NCBI RefSeq assembly: GCF_017498505.1
Contig: NZ_CP071798.1
Location: forward strand, 1,674,001 to 1,738,000
Length of the DNA stretch: 64,000 nt
Direction of reading: 5' to 3'
From: Sporosarcina sp. Te-1
GTDB lineage: Bacteria; Bacillota; Bacilli; Bacillales_A; Planococcaceae
In this document: one piece after another, positions 55,632 to 63,474 of the stretch
Layout of the letters: each line of letters opens with the position of its first letter
Position numbering within the stretch: the stretch's first letter is position 1
The notes under the pieces: model-generated
What the model was told of the DNA's origin: nothing
The model's database searches: none
The model's input: the letters and a program-made list of their open reading frames with translations, nothing else
Made by a program: the position numbers and the translations under genes

Positions 55632-57371
55632 TTATTCAACCTCCCCAATCTGCTGGCGGTCGAATTGCTCTTTGTACCATCCATTCATCGCAAGCAAGTC
55701 TTCATGTGTTCCCTCTTCAACGACCCGGCCATCATCCAGGACAATGATCCAGTCCGCATGTTCGATCGCGGATAGACGATGCGTTGTAATGATCGTCGTC
55801 TTGCCTTCCCGTTCCGTTTGGATATTCTCAATGATTTTCGCTTCCGTTTTCGCGTCAACAGCCGATAGCGAATCGTCTAAAATGAGAATCTCTGGATTTT
55901 TCACAAGTGCCCGGGCAATGGAAATCCGTTGCTTTTGCCCGCCTGACAGGGCAACGCCTTTTTCGCCTACAAGCGTTTCCAGGCCTGCCGGCAGCATTTG
56001 CAAATCCTTTTCGAAGTAAGAAAGTCGAATGGCTTCGGCTATATCAGCCTCTGTCGCATCCGGACGGCCAAACAAGATATTTTCACGTACCGAACGTGAG
56101 AACAGCACATGATCTTGCGGCACATAGCCGATCCAGTCGCGCACCTGGTCTTTTTTCAATGAATGAAGCGAAACATCAGAGAAGGCAATTTCTCCCTCTC
56201 CCGCGGGATACTCACGCAATAACTGTTTCACGAAAGTCGTTTTTCCGCTTCCCGTTTTGCCGACAATTCCGAGAGTCTGCCCCCGTTCAAGCCGCAATTC
56301 GATATGGTCGAGGTTCACAGCGCTCGACATTGGGTATTGGAAACTGACATCAGTGAATCCGACGCTTTCCGGTTTTTCCACATCGACATGCTGTGCTGGA
56401 TCTTTCACATCTTCTTCATACTCCAGTGTCTCCATGACACGGTCCAAGGAAGCGTTCCCTCTTTGCAAGACGTTGATCAGTTCCCCGATCGCGAACATCG
56501 GCCAGACAATCATCCCTAAATAGACATTGAACGTAACGAGCTTACCAAGCGTGATATCTCCGATGGAAACGAGATAGGCACCATAACCAAGTCCGATCAT
56601 ATAAGTCAAAGCCGTAAATGTTTTGGAAAATGGCATGAAGAGCGCATCGATCTTTTCTACATGCATATTTTTCTTATAGACGTCCTCTGTCATATCCGCA
56701 AACCGTTGTTCGGTGGCACGCTCTTGCACATAGGCACGGACAACCCGGACACCTGCGACCGCCTCTAAAACATTGTCATTCAAATCTCCGAATGCATCTT
56801 GTGCGACCATATACCGTTCATGGATCTTCTTGCCGAGCACTTGCAATATATATGCCAAGATCGGCAAAGGCAAGATGGCAACGAGTGTCAACTTCCACGA
56901 GATAATAAATCCCATCGTAATGATCAATGTGCCGAGATAGGCTGTCGAATCGATCAGTGTCATAATACCAAAGCCGGCTGTTTCCGAAATGGCACGCAAA
57001 TCATTTGTGGAACGGGCCATTAAATCACCCGTTTTATTCTTCTCATAAAATGTGGGCGTCATCTTTAAGAAATGACGCATCAATCGAGTCCGCAATTGCC
57101 GTTCGATGACATAGGCCCCGCCAAACAGCTGATATTGCCAGACAAAGTTGCCGACATACGACAACGCCATGATCAAAAACATGCCCCCGATGAAAAGTGC
57201 CAACAAATGGGTTGTCATCGTCTGCGTATGGATGGCATCGATGGCCTGACCGATAATCCATGGCGGCAAGATGACGAGCACATTTGCAATCATGAGCAAA
57301 ATGAGTGCGATTGTATATCGCTTGCGATTTTCCTTGAAAAACCACTTCAATTTAAATAAAACCGAAAACAT
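55632..57371 (-). CDS. yheI: ABC exporter half-transporter YheI (BmrC-like)
   Basis: 579 residues. Exporter domain with helices from about 19 to 310, then Walker A GKTGSGKTTFVK, signature ALSGGQKQRISIARA and ILILDDSLSAVDAKTE. The residue after Walker B Asp is Asp rather than the catalytic Glu (LILDDS), so this is the degenerate ATP site of the heterodimer; YheH keeps LILDEA. The same asymmetry is known in BmrC/BmrD. It follows a leader region with two small ORFs and two hairpins. Confidence 0.94.
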   Translation of the reverse strand: MFSVLFKLKWFFKENRKRYTIALILLMIANVLVILPPWIIGQAIDAIHTQTMTTHLLALFIGGMFLIMALSYVGNFVWQYQLFGGAYVIERQLRTRLMRHFLKMTPTFYEKNKTGDLMARSTNDLRAISETAGFGIMTLIDSTAYLGTLIITMGFIISWKLTLVAILPLPILAYILQVLGKKIHERYMVAQDAFGDLNDNVLEAVAGVRVVRAYVQERATEQRFADMTEDVYKKNMHVEKIDALFMPFSKTFTALTYMIGLGYGAYLVSIGDITLGKLVTFNVYLGMIVWPMFAIGELINVLQRGNASLDRVMETLEYEEDVKDPAQHVDVEKPESVGFTDVSFQYPMSSAVNLDHIELRLERGQTLGIVGKTGSGKTTFVKQLLREYPAGEGEIAFSDVSLHSLKKDQVRDWIGYVPQDHVLFSRSVRENILFGRPDATEADIAEAIRLSYFEKDLQMLPAGLETLVGEKGVALSGGQKQRISIARALVKNPEILILDDSLSAVDAKTEAKIIENIQTEREGKTTIITTHRLSAIEHADWIIVLDDGRVVEEGTHEDLLAMNGWYKEQFDRQQIGEVE

Positions 57372-57399
57372 ACTTATCTACCTCTTCCCTGATTCGTTA

Positions 57400-57459
57400 C
57401 TATCCACTTTCAAGAGATTCCTTTTTTAATAATTTCCGTTGCTGTTTGATGAAAGTCAT
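57400..57459 (-). CDS. Possible 19-residue ORF between the attenuator and yheI
   Basis: ATG with GAAAGGAGTG 6 bases upstream. Product MTFIKQQRKLLKKESLESG, strongly basic in the middle. It ends 28 bases before the yheI ATG. It could couple translation to yheI or act as a second leader; conservation is unknown. Confidence 0.4.
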   Translation of the reverse strand: MTFIKQQRKLLKKESLESG

Positions 57460-57537
57460 CACCAGCACTCCTTTCCTTCGTTTTTTTATATGCTACACGC
57501 CAAGCGTGACAACACCATGTTTCCATATTTGGAAAGA

Positions 57538-57598
57538 CAAAAAAGCACACGCCTCCTACAATAAGCGTGTGCTCAAAAAAGGAACGGCTGTTCGCCGC
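57538..57598 (-). terminator. Tandem hairpins (attenuator) in the yheI leader
   Basis: On the minus strand a small hairpin CGGC-gaaca-GCCG (57598-57584), followed by TTCCTTTTTT, is succeeded by a strong one. The second is AGCACACGC / GCGTGTGCT with a 12-base loop (57573-57544) and then T6. Both lie between the leader peptide and yheI, so full-length mRNA needs read-through. Confidence 0.75.
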
Positions 57599-57619
57599 CC
57601 AAATATGATCAGTTTGGAT

Positions 57620-57679
57620 TCAATACATTGGCCGGCACGGAATATTTTGATGGCTACTAACCGTTTTCACTTTTTTCAT
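57620..57679 (-). CDS. Leader peptide upstream of yheIH
   Basis: ATG with AAAGGAGG at good distance. Product MKKVKTVSSHQNIPCRPMY, 19 residues, stop TGA 21 bases before the first hairpin. Its place between a strong promoter and two terminators matches the leader-peptide attenuation reported for B. subtilis bmrB-bmrCD, although I cannot show sequence homology to BmrB. Confidence 0.6.
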   Translation of the reverse strand: MKKVKTVSSHQNIPCRPMY

Positions 57680-57720
57680 TTTCCGCGCCTCCTTTACTAT
57701 TTCGAAATTCGAATAATTCT

Positions 57721-57749
57721 ACATTACATGCTCAATTTACATTTGTCAA
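57721..57749 (-). promoter_or_regulatory. Promoter of the yheIH leader
   Basis: Minus strand TTGACA (57749-57744), 17 bases, TAATGT (57726-57721), 41 bases before the leader peptide start. Its -35 overlaps a possible divergent plus-strand -35. Confidence 0.75.
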
Positions 57750-57774
57750 TAAAAAGTCGGTAAAGTTAGACAGT

Positions 57775-58007
57775 TATTTCCTTGGTTGAATCTTTTCCTG
57801 CCTGCGCCCTTTGGTTTCAGCCTTGCCAACGCCGGGTATTAAAGGAGCAAGGCCAAAAAGGTCCTCTGATTGCAGCGCATAGTCTGCAACATTTCTGATT
57901 ATACTGTTACTAGCAAGATAAGTTGGCGCCATTCCCCTTGACGTCATACAACCCCACGGCAATGTACGATATGCGCCAGGAGCGAGAATTGCTCCTGGTA
58001 TTTTTTT
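57775..58007 (+). ncRNA. Candidate structured RNA with terminator
   Basis: No convincing gene lies here, yet the plus strand ends in a strong intrinsic terminator (GCCAGGAGC / GCTCCTGGT, 57975-57999, T7 to 58007). A possible promoter, TTGTCA-N18-TAGACA (57743-57772), fires into it. Internal pairings include TTGCAG/CTGCAA (57870, 57884) and TGGCGC/GCGCCA (57924, 57973), the latter competing with the terminator arm. It matches no RNA family that I can recall. A minus-strand frame of up to 62 codons across it lacks an SD. Confidence 0.35.
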
Positions 58008-58042
58008 GACGTCCTATCCTATGTTAGAAATATACTGTTCAT

Positions 58043-59209
58043 TCAACCAAACATAAAATAGGCCGCAGCACCTAAAAGGGTAGTCACGATGACGACGATC
58101 CAAGGGGATAGCTTGTAATAGACAAGCAAGGCGAATGAAATCAACGCGACGGCAAAATCAATCGGCTTATGTATAGAACTTGTAAAAACCGGATGGTAGA
58201 GAGCGGCCAGCAAGATTCCGACCACTGCCGCATTCACCCCTTTTAACGCAGCTTGAATGCCTGGCTTTGACCGAATGACTGTCCAAAAGGGCAATGCGCC
58301 GATAACAAGTAGAAAAGACGGCAGGAACATGGCACCAACAGCTACTAGTGCTCCTGCTGTTCCATCCATATATTGCCCTAAGTAGCCCGATAGTGTAAAC
58401 AATGGGCCCGGTACTGCCTGAGCGGCTCCATAGCCAGCGATGAAGGTCTCTGCATCCATCCAGCCCATCGGCACAATTTCCCTTTCAAGCATCGGCAAGA
58501 CGACATGCCCTCCTCCGAATACGATGGAACCGACCCGATAAAAAATATCAAATATAGCGAATAAGGGTTGATTCCATAGCGGCCGTAGCATCGGCAAAGC
58601 GATGAGCAGCCCGAAGAATACCGTCCAAGCAACCAATCCTGTTCGTTTCCCGAATGAAAGAGGCAATTCCGCCACTTCACCAGTCTTTTCCTTCCTGTAC
58701 AAATAAAACCCAAGCACCCCAGCGAGCAGGATAATCACAATTTGGCCAACTGCAGTTGGGACTACTAATGTGGCTACGGCCGCCAAAACAGCGATTGTTA
58801 TCCGCATTCGATCAGGTGTCAACGTTTTGCCCATTCCGAGCAGTGCGTGCGCCACAATAGCCACCGCTACAATCTTCAACCCTTTTAACCAGCCAATGTC
58901 AAAAGCTGCGGTAGACATGAAATAGGCAAATGCCATCAGTAACAATACTGACGGAAGTGTGAAGCCAATCCATGATAAAAAGCCGCCTAGCAACCCGCCA
59001 CGCATTAGTCCGATTGCAATTCCGACCTGAGAGCTTGCCGGTCCCGGTAAAAACTGGCAAAGCGCTACAAGATCCGCATACATCTTATCATCCAGCCATT
59101 TTTTCCTTTTTACATATTCATCCCGAAAGTATCCGATATGGGCAGCCGGTCCACCGAAAGATGTCAGGCCAAGCATAGTGGAAGCCTTCAAGATTTCCCA
59201 ATATCTCAA
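58043..59209 (-). CDS. chrA: Chromate transporter (two-domain ChrA)
   Basis: 388 residues with two CHR halves. The first carries SFGGPAAHIGYFRDEYV and CQFLPGPASSQVGIAIG; the second carries VFGGGHVVLPMLE and AQAVPGPLFTLSGYLG. These are the conserved FGGP and PGP motifs of the CHR superfamily. Family members export chromate, but some move other anions. Single gene; its 3' end lies close to the plus-strand terminator, and I found no clear terminator of its own. Confidence 0.92.
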   Translation of the reverse strand: MRYWEILKASTMLGLTSFGGPAAHIGYFRDEYVKRKKWLDDKMYADLVALCQFLPGPASSQVGIAIGLMRGGLLGGFLSWIGFTLPSVLLLMAFAYFMSTAAFDIGWLKGLKIVAVAIVAHALLGMGKTLTPDRMRITIAVLAAVATLVVPTAVGQIVIILLAGVLGFYLYRKEKTGEVAELPLSFGKRTGLVAWTVFFGLLIALPMLRPLWNQPLFAIFDIFYRVGSIVFGGGHVVLPMLEREIVPMGWMDAETFIAGYGAAQAVPGPLFTLSGYLGQYMDGTAGALVAVGAMFLPSFLLVIGALPFWTVIRSKPGIQAALKGVNAAVVGILLAALYHPVFTSSIHKPIDFAVALISFALLVYYKLSPWIVVIVTTLLGAAAYFMFG

Positions 59210-59323
59210 ATAATTTCTCCTCCTCTCACCCTTCTATCAAGTATACAGAAGTCAGGTAAAATCATTTGTTTTTTTCTTGTAAATAATTTATCATACTCTT
59301 AACTAACTATTTTACCTATACAG

Positions 59324-59371
59324 GAGGTGTGCACTTTGTTCTACCCCTCATTCGGGTGCGGAACAAAGTAA
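59324..59371 (+). promoter_or_regulatory. Hairpin and mini-ORF between Shine-Dalgarno and start
   Basis: A strong AGGAGGTG (59323-59330) is followed by a perfect 9-bp stem ACTTTGTTC (59333-59341) / GAACAAAGT (59361-59369) with inner ACCC/GGGT. The real start TTG lies at 59378. Folding leaves about 10 bases between SD and TTG. The linear sequence instead gives TTG 59336 opening an 11-codon ORF (MFYPSFGCGTK, stop 59369-59371) in the same frame. Confidence 0.6.
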
Positions 59372-59377
59372 ACTTAT

Positions 59378-60718
59378 TTGGACATTGCCATACGATTGGC
59401 AGCATTTGCTGCCTTGATCGCTCTCACCGCATTTTTTGTTGCGAGTGAATTTGCAATAGTGAAAGTTCGGACAACACGTATCAATCAGCTTGTCGCTGAA
59501 GGAAACCGGAAAGCCTTGACTGCGAAAAAAGTGGTCAGCAACTTGGATGAATATTTGTCGGCATGTCAGCTCGGAATAACAATTACAGCCTTAGGGCTTG
59601 GTATGTTAGGTGAGCCGACAGTCAAACTGATTTTGAATCCGGTTTTTTCCCACTTGGAATTGGCACCGAACGTGACAACAATCCTTTCATTCGCCATTGC
59701 ATTCACAGTCGTGACATTCCTTCATGTAGTAGTCGGTGAGTTGGCTCCGAAAACTATTGCCATACAGCGTGCCGAAGCGATTACCTTATCCTTTTCACGA
59801 CCATTGATCATTTTCCACAATGTCATGTATCCCGTCATTAAAGGAATGAATGGCGCTGCAAGAGGAATCGCCCATATGCTAGGCTACAAATCCGTCTCCG
59901 AATCTGAAGTCGTCCATTCCGAAGAAGAACTGCGTATGATCTTATCGGATAGTCTGAAAGGCGGAGAGATCAATCCAGCTGAATATAAATTCGTCAACAA
60001 CATCTTTGAATTCGATGATCGTGTGGCCCGTGAAATTATGGTCCCGCGGACTGAAATGATGACGATCGAAAAGGACATGACCTTGACAGAAGTGTTTGAA
60101 ATGATCGGCGTCGAACAGTATACCCGCTATCCCGTTACAGACGGCGATAAAGACCATGTCATCGGCCTGATCAATATGAAAAATCTGTTGACCGCGTATA
60201 TTAAAGATCCGACAACTGGCGAACAGACAGTCCTTGATTATATGCAACCGATCATCCGTGTGATTGAAACCATGTCAATCGGTGACCTATTGCTTAAAAT
60301 TCAAAGGGAACGGATCCATATGGCTGTACTGATGGATGAGTATGGCGGAACGTCAGGTCTTGTAACCATCGAAGACATTCTCGAAGAGATCGTCGGCGAA
60401 ATTCAGGATGAGTTTGATACGGATGAAGTACCAGAAGTCCAAATGATTAATAAAGACCATTATATCTTTGATGCGAAGATGCTAATTGAAAATGTCAATG
60501 ATGTTTTAGGCATCCACATCGTCGAAGAAGATATCGACACAATCGGCGGTTGGTTCATGTCAGAACGTTTTGAAGCGGTACCAGGTGAAAAGATTGTGGA
60601 ACAAGGCTTTGAATTCACAGTGAAAGATGTGGAAGGCCATCATATCCTTTACTTGGAAGCTATGAAACATGAAAAAGAAGAAGTGAACGATACGACCGGT
60701 TTGTCTTATGAATCGTAA
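59378..60718 (+). CDS. yhdP: CNNM/CBS-domain membrane protein YhdP (HlyC/CorC family)
   Basis: 446 residues. CNNM transmembrane domain (about 5-185; ASEFAIVKVRTTRI, SACQLGITITALGLGMLGEP, HVVVGELAPKTIAIQRAE), a CBS pair (about 205-330; MVPRTEMMTIEKD, DEYGGTSGLVTIEDILEEIV) and a C-terminal CorC/HlyC domain (about 345-430, DTIGGWF). Relatives are implicated in magnesium efflux. The family N-terminus aligns with TTG 59378, but the nearest good SD is 47 bases away across a hairpin. Confidence 0.93.
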   Translation: MDIAIRLAAFAALIALTAFFVASEFAIVKVRTTRINQLVAEGNRKALTAKKVVSNLDEYLSACQLGITITALGLGMLGEPTVKLILNPVFSHLELAPNVTTILSFAIAFTVVTFLHVVVGELAPKTIAIQRAEAITLSFSRPLIIFHNVMYPVIKGMNGAARGIAHMLGYKSVSESEVVHSEEELRMILSDSLKGGEINPAEYKFVNNIFEFDDRVAREIMVPRTEMMTIEKDMTLTEVFEMIGVEQYTRYPVTDGDKDHVIGLINMKNLLTAYIKDPTTGEQTVLDYMQPIIRVIETMSIGDLLLKIQRERIHMAVLMDEYGGTSGLVTIEDILEEIVGEIQDEFDTDEVPEVQMINKDHYIFDAKMLIENVNDVLGIHIVEEDIDTIGGWFMSERFEAVPGEKIVEQGFEFTVKDVEGHHILYLEAMKHEKEEVNDTTGLSYES

Positions 60719-60742
60719 AAAAACGGCATCTGCCGTTTTTTT
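60719..60742 (+). terminator. Terminator of yhdP
   Basis: AAACGGCA-tc-TGCCGTTT stem, then T5, directly after the stop codon. Confidence 0.85.
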
Positions 60743-60753
60743 ATTTCCCTTCA

Positions 60754-60782
60754 TTGACAATGTTGGATACGTTTGCTATTGT
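60754..60782 (+). promoter_or_regulatory. Promoter of the rsgA-type leader
   Basis: Consensus TTGACA, 17 bases, TATTGT. The transcript would begin near 60789, giving a leader of about 190 bases. Confidence 0.85.
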
Positions 60783-60814
60783 TAATAAAACTGATAGAAA
60801 GAAGGTGATGGCAT

Positions 60815-60889
60815 ATGAATAAGACTACTTACACTCAATTATTTGTAATGTGGATCGGACCCATGCTTTCACCTGACCTATCGCACTGA
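60815..60889 (+). CDS. 24-residue leader peptide upstream of the RsgA-type gene
   Basis: ATG behind GAAGGTG. Product MNKTTYTQLFVMWIGPMLS followed by PDLSH. Codons 13-17 (Trp-Ile-Gly-Pro-Met) contain the strand that can pair with the terminator's 5' arm. There is no run of one amino acid, so sensing would more likely be of ribosome stalling or inhibition than of an amino acid. Confidence 0.65.
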   Translation: MNKTTYTQLFVMWIGPMLSPDLSH

Positions 60890-60954
60890 TCGATATGTCT
60901 ATTCTGTTATGCGCGTGAAAGCCGTGGTGTCCGATCCAGGACCCACGGTTTTTT
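60852..60954 (+). promoter_or_regulatory. Transcription attenuator of the RsgA-type gene
   Basis: Terminator: CCGTGG(T)GTCC (60922-60932), loop GATCCA, GGACCCACGG (60939-60948), then T6. Antiterminator: GGATCGGACCCA (60852-60863, in the leader ORF) pairs over 12 bp, with one bulged T, with TGGTGTCCGATCC (60925-60937). The two structures share 60925-60932 and are mutually exclusive. Confidence 0.75.
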
Positions 60955-60980
60955 GATTTGCATAAACAGGAGGCTATCTT

Positions 60981-62036
60981 ATGACAAAGTTACAACAGCT
61001 AGGTTGGACAGGAAGCAGAGAGCAGGATTGGTCTGCTTTGCCGGAAGGAATAAAAATGAAGTGCCTGCCCGGAAGAGTGGCACTCGAACATAAACGAATG
61101 TATCGTGTCTGGACAGAAGAAGGTGAATGGCTTTCCGTCTGCTCTGGCACAATGGAACATATGGCAACGGAACGAAGGGACTTCCCAGCAGTCGGAGATT
61201 GGGTGGCTGTTGAGCGGATGCCAGGCGAGGAACGCGGGATTATCCATTCCCTTCTCCCTAGAACTTCCTTGTTCTCCAGGAAGTCGGCAGGCATGACGAT
61301 AACGGAACAGATTATCGCGGCTAACGTTGATATCGTATTTCTCGTCATGTCGTTAAATCAAGATTTCAATGAAAGGCGACTGGAGCGGTATCTCATCGCT
61401 TCATACGACTCCGGAGCCAATCCGGTCATCCTATTGACCAAAAAAGATTTATGTTCCGATGTAGATGCTTATCTGGAAATAGCGAATCGAATTGCTCCAG
61501 GAACAGATATTATAGCCGTCAGCAGTCATTCCGGCGAAGGTGTCGATGAGGTACTGGCGATGTTGCAAACCGGAAAAACTGCCGCATTGCTTGGCTCTTC
61601 AGGTGTAGGCAAATCCTCCTTGACCAATGCCCTCTATGGAGATGGTAAAATGGAGATCCAAGAGATTCGCGAAGATGATGCAAAAGGACGACACACAACA
61701 ACCCACCGGGAATTGTTGCTTCTGCCGCAAGGAGGCATCTTGATTGATACGCCGGGAATGCGGGAATTTCAGCTTTGGGATCAGGGGGATAGTTTGGATG
61801 AGAGCTTCCAAGATATCGACCAGCTCGCCCACTCTTGCAAGTTCGGCGACTGCAAGCATACAAGCGAACCCGACTGCGCCGTGCAAATCGCCATTGCGGA
61901 TGGGACATTACCCGCCGATCGTTATAACAGCTATGTTAAATTACAAAGAGAACTGGCATTCCTTGAAGAGAAATTGAAACGTTCGGAAGCGAAAGAACGG
62001 AAAACACAGAAGAAATCCACCAGTAAAAAACGATAA
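60981..62036 (+). CDS. rsgA: Ribosome small-subunit-dependent GTPase, RsgA type (long form)
   Basis: 351 residues. OB fold (about 30-95), circularly permuted GTPase with G4 TKKD, G1 GSSGVGKSS near 209 and G3 DTPG, and a C-terminal zinc knuckle CKFGDCKHTSEPDC. RsgA proteins help the 30S subunit mature. At 351 residues with a Lys-rich tail it is longer than B. subtilis RsgA (298), so it may be a second paralogue; whether another copy exists cannot be seen here. SD AGGAGG precedes the ATG. It lies behind a leader-peptide attenuator. Confidence 0.93.
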   Translation: MTKLQQLGWTGSREQDWSALPEGIKMKCLPGRVALEHKRMYRVWTEEGEWLSVCSGTMEHMATERRDFPAVGDWVAVERMPGEERGIIHSLLPRTSLFSRKSAGMTITEQIIAANVDIVFLVMSLNQDFNERRLERYLIASYDSGANPVILLTKKDLCSDVDAYLEIANRIAPGTDIIAVSSHSGEGVDEVLAMLQTGKTAALLGSSGVGKSSLTNALYGDGKMEIQEIREDDAKGRHTTTHRELLLLPQGGILIDTPGMREFQLWDQGDSLDESFQDIDQLAHSCKFGDCKHTSEPDCAVQIAIADGTLPADRYNSYVKLQRELAFLEEKLKRSEAKERKTQKKSTSKKR

Positions 62037-62056
62037 TTTGATCGGCTCGAGAATAT

Positions 62057-62101
62057 GGACAGTCCAGAAAGTCAGTGGATTACTGATTTTCTGGACTGTC
62101 C
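62057..62101 (+). terminator. Terminator of rsgA (sequence shared with the hemZ terminator)
   Basis: 20-base arms starting GGACAGTCCAGAAAGTCAGT and ending TTTTCTGGACTGTCC, nearly perfect, followed by TTTCTATT. The core recurs at 43149-43190. Confidence 0.88.
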
Positions 62102-62149
62102 TTTCTATTGGATGTGTTGGTGCGCCTGGCAGCTGGTTGACTGGGAACT

Positions 62150-62944
62150 TATGAGCGGTTGGCTGGAGGATATGAGAGGTTCCGGGGAACTTACGAGCGG
62201 TTGGCTGGAGAATATGAGAGATTACGGCGAGCATACGAGCGGTCGCCGGGATATATGAAAGGTTACCGGGAACTTACGAGCGGTTGACAGGAGGATATGA
62301 GAGGTCCGCGAGAACTTACGAGCGGTTGAGCGGAGGATATGAGAAGTCCCCCGAGAACTTACGAGCGGTTAGCTGGAAGATATGAGAGGTCCTGGGAACT
62401 TACGAGCGGTTGAATGGAAGATATGAGAGATCATTGGGAGCACACGAGCGGTTGGCTGGAGAATATGAGAGATCACGGCGAGCATACGAGCGGTCGACCA
62501 GAAGATATGAGAGATTCCCGGGAGCATTACGAGCGATGGCCGGAAAATAGTAGAGATTCCCGGTAGCATATGAGCGGTCCACCGATAGATAACAGATGTC
62601 CTGGGAACTTACGAGCGGTTGACCGAAAGATATGAGGGATTACCGGAAACTTACGAGCGGTTAGCTGGAAGATATGAGAGGTCCCGAAAATTTACGAGCG
62701 ATCGCCCAGAAGATATGAGAGGTCCCCGAGAACTTATGAGCGGTTAGCTGGAAGATATGAGAGATTACCGAGTACTTACGAGCGGTCGACCAGAAGATAT
62801 GAGAGGTCCCCAGGAACTTACGAGCGGTTGGCTGGAACATATGAGAGATCCCCGAAAACTTACGAGCGGTCGATCAATGGATAGGAGAGATCCCCGAAAA
62901 CTTACGAGCGGTTAGCCTGAATATACGAGCGGTCACCACGGGAA
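62150..62944 (+). repeat. Array D: about 38 units of 21 bp in 42-bp dimers
   Basis: Two alternating cores, TACGAGCGG (or TATGAGCGG) and TATGAGAGG, recur every 21 bases with occasional 20 or 22. The first steps run 62150, 62171, 62192, 62213, 62234, 62254, 62275, 62296, 62317, 62338. Unit pair: TACGAGCGGTTGGCTGGAGG then TATGAGAGGTCCCCGAGAAC-type. It is flanked by terminators on both sides. Reverse-strand frames show 14-residue repeats but no supported start. It explains the whole 62.1-62.95 kb intergenic stretch. Confidence 0.92.
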
Positions 62945-62948
62945 GACA

Positions 62949-62990
62949 TAAAAATCAGGTGGAGAAAAACGGCATGTTTTTCTCCACCTG
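62949..62990 (-). terminator. Terminator of the RHH gene
   Basis: CAGGTGGAGAAAAAC / GTTTTTCTCCACCTG perfect 15-bp stem with a 5-base loop, then ATTTTTATG on the minus strand. Confidence 0.88.
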
Positions 62991-63013
62991 AATTAATTTA
63001 GAAACCATTAGAG

Positions 63014-63394
63014 TTATAACGCACTCAAAGCATTCTTCAGCTCAGCACTTGCTTTCCATACTCCGTTCACTTGAACGGAAGCGATTGTCCGTTTCGCCAA
63101 CTCGATGTCAATGTCATTGTCCAAAATAAGCAACCCGACCACTTTAATGTCTATTCTCGTGTGATTCTCCTCAAGCTCCACTAAATCCTCGTGGCTCAAG
63201 CGCATGACACCGACGACATATGACTTCCGCACAACGATTTCCTGGACCTCCGCCGCATGTGTCGCAAGCTGGTTCCGAATGGAAGTACGGATGAAATCTG
63301 TCCTGTTGGAATAAAAACCTTGATCCACTAACAGATCCACCTTCCCCAAATCCACGACATTCATATTAATTGTGATCTTTTCCGACTCCACCAT
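63014..63394 (-). CDS. Ribbon-helix-helix (CopG-type) domain protein
   Basis: 126 residues. The N-terminal RHH fold (about 5-50) has KITINMNVVDLGKVDLLVDQ and SNRTDFIRTSIRNQL, as in CopG/Arc-type DNA-binding dimers. A C-terminal domain of about 70 residues (SYVVGVMRLSHEDLVELEEN) is of unknown function, possibly for ligand or oligomerisation. Start ATG 63394, 6 bases after GGGGAGG. It lies downstream of the CN-hydrolase in the same direction, 80 bases apart, with no partner toxin visible. Confidence 0.75.
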   Translation of the reverse strand: MVESEKITINMNVVDLGKVDLLVDQGFYSNRTDFIRTSIRNQLATHAAEVQEIVVRKSYVVGVMRLSHEDLVELEENHTRIDIKVVGLLILDNDIDIELAKRTIASVQVNGVWKASAELKNALSAL

Positions 63395-63474
63395 CTGCAT
63401 CCTCCCCTTCCCTTTCCATTATAGAATATCATATTTACCATCCGTATGGAAGGTACACAGATGTTTTTTCAGAA

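Noticed and set aside
57774..57962. 62-codon minus-strand frame between yheI leader and chrA
   Set aside because: No SD at any of its possible starts, and the region is better explained by a plus-strand transcript with a strong terminator. Kept only as a caveat under the candidate RNA.
60909..60916. TATGCGCG in the rsgA leader
   Set aside because: A single copy with no 21-base neighbours. Probably coincidental, though noted because it is the core of array A.
61941..62582. Minus-strand frames with 14-residue repeats over array D and the end of rsgA
   Set aside because: Same explanation as array A. One frame also runs antisense into rsgA, and no start has an SD.
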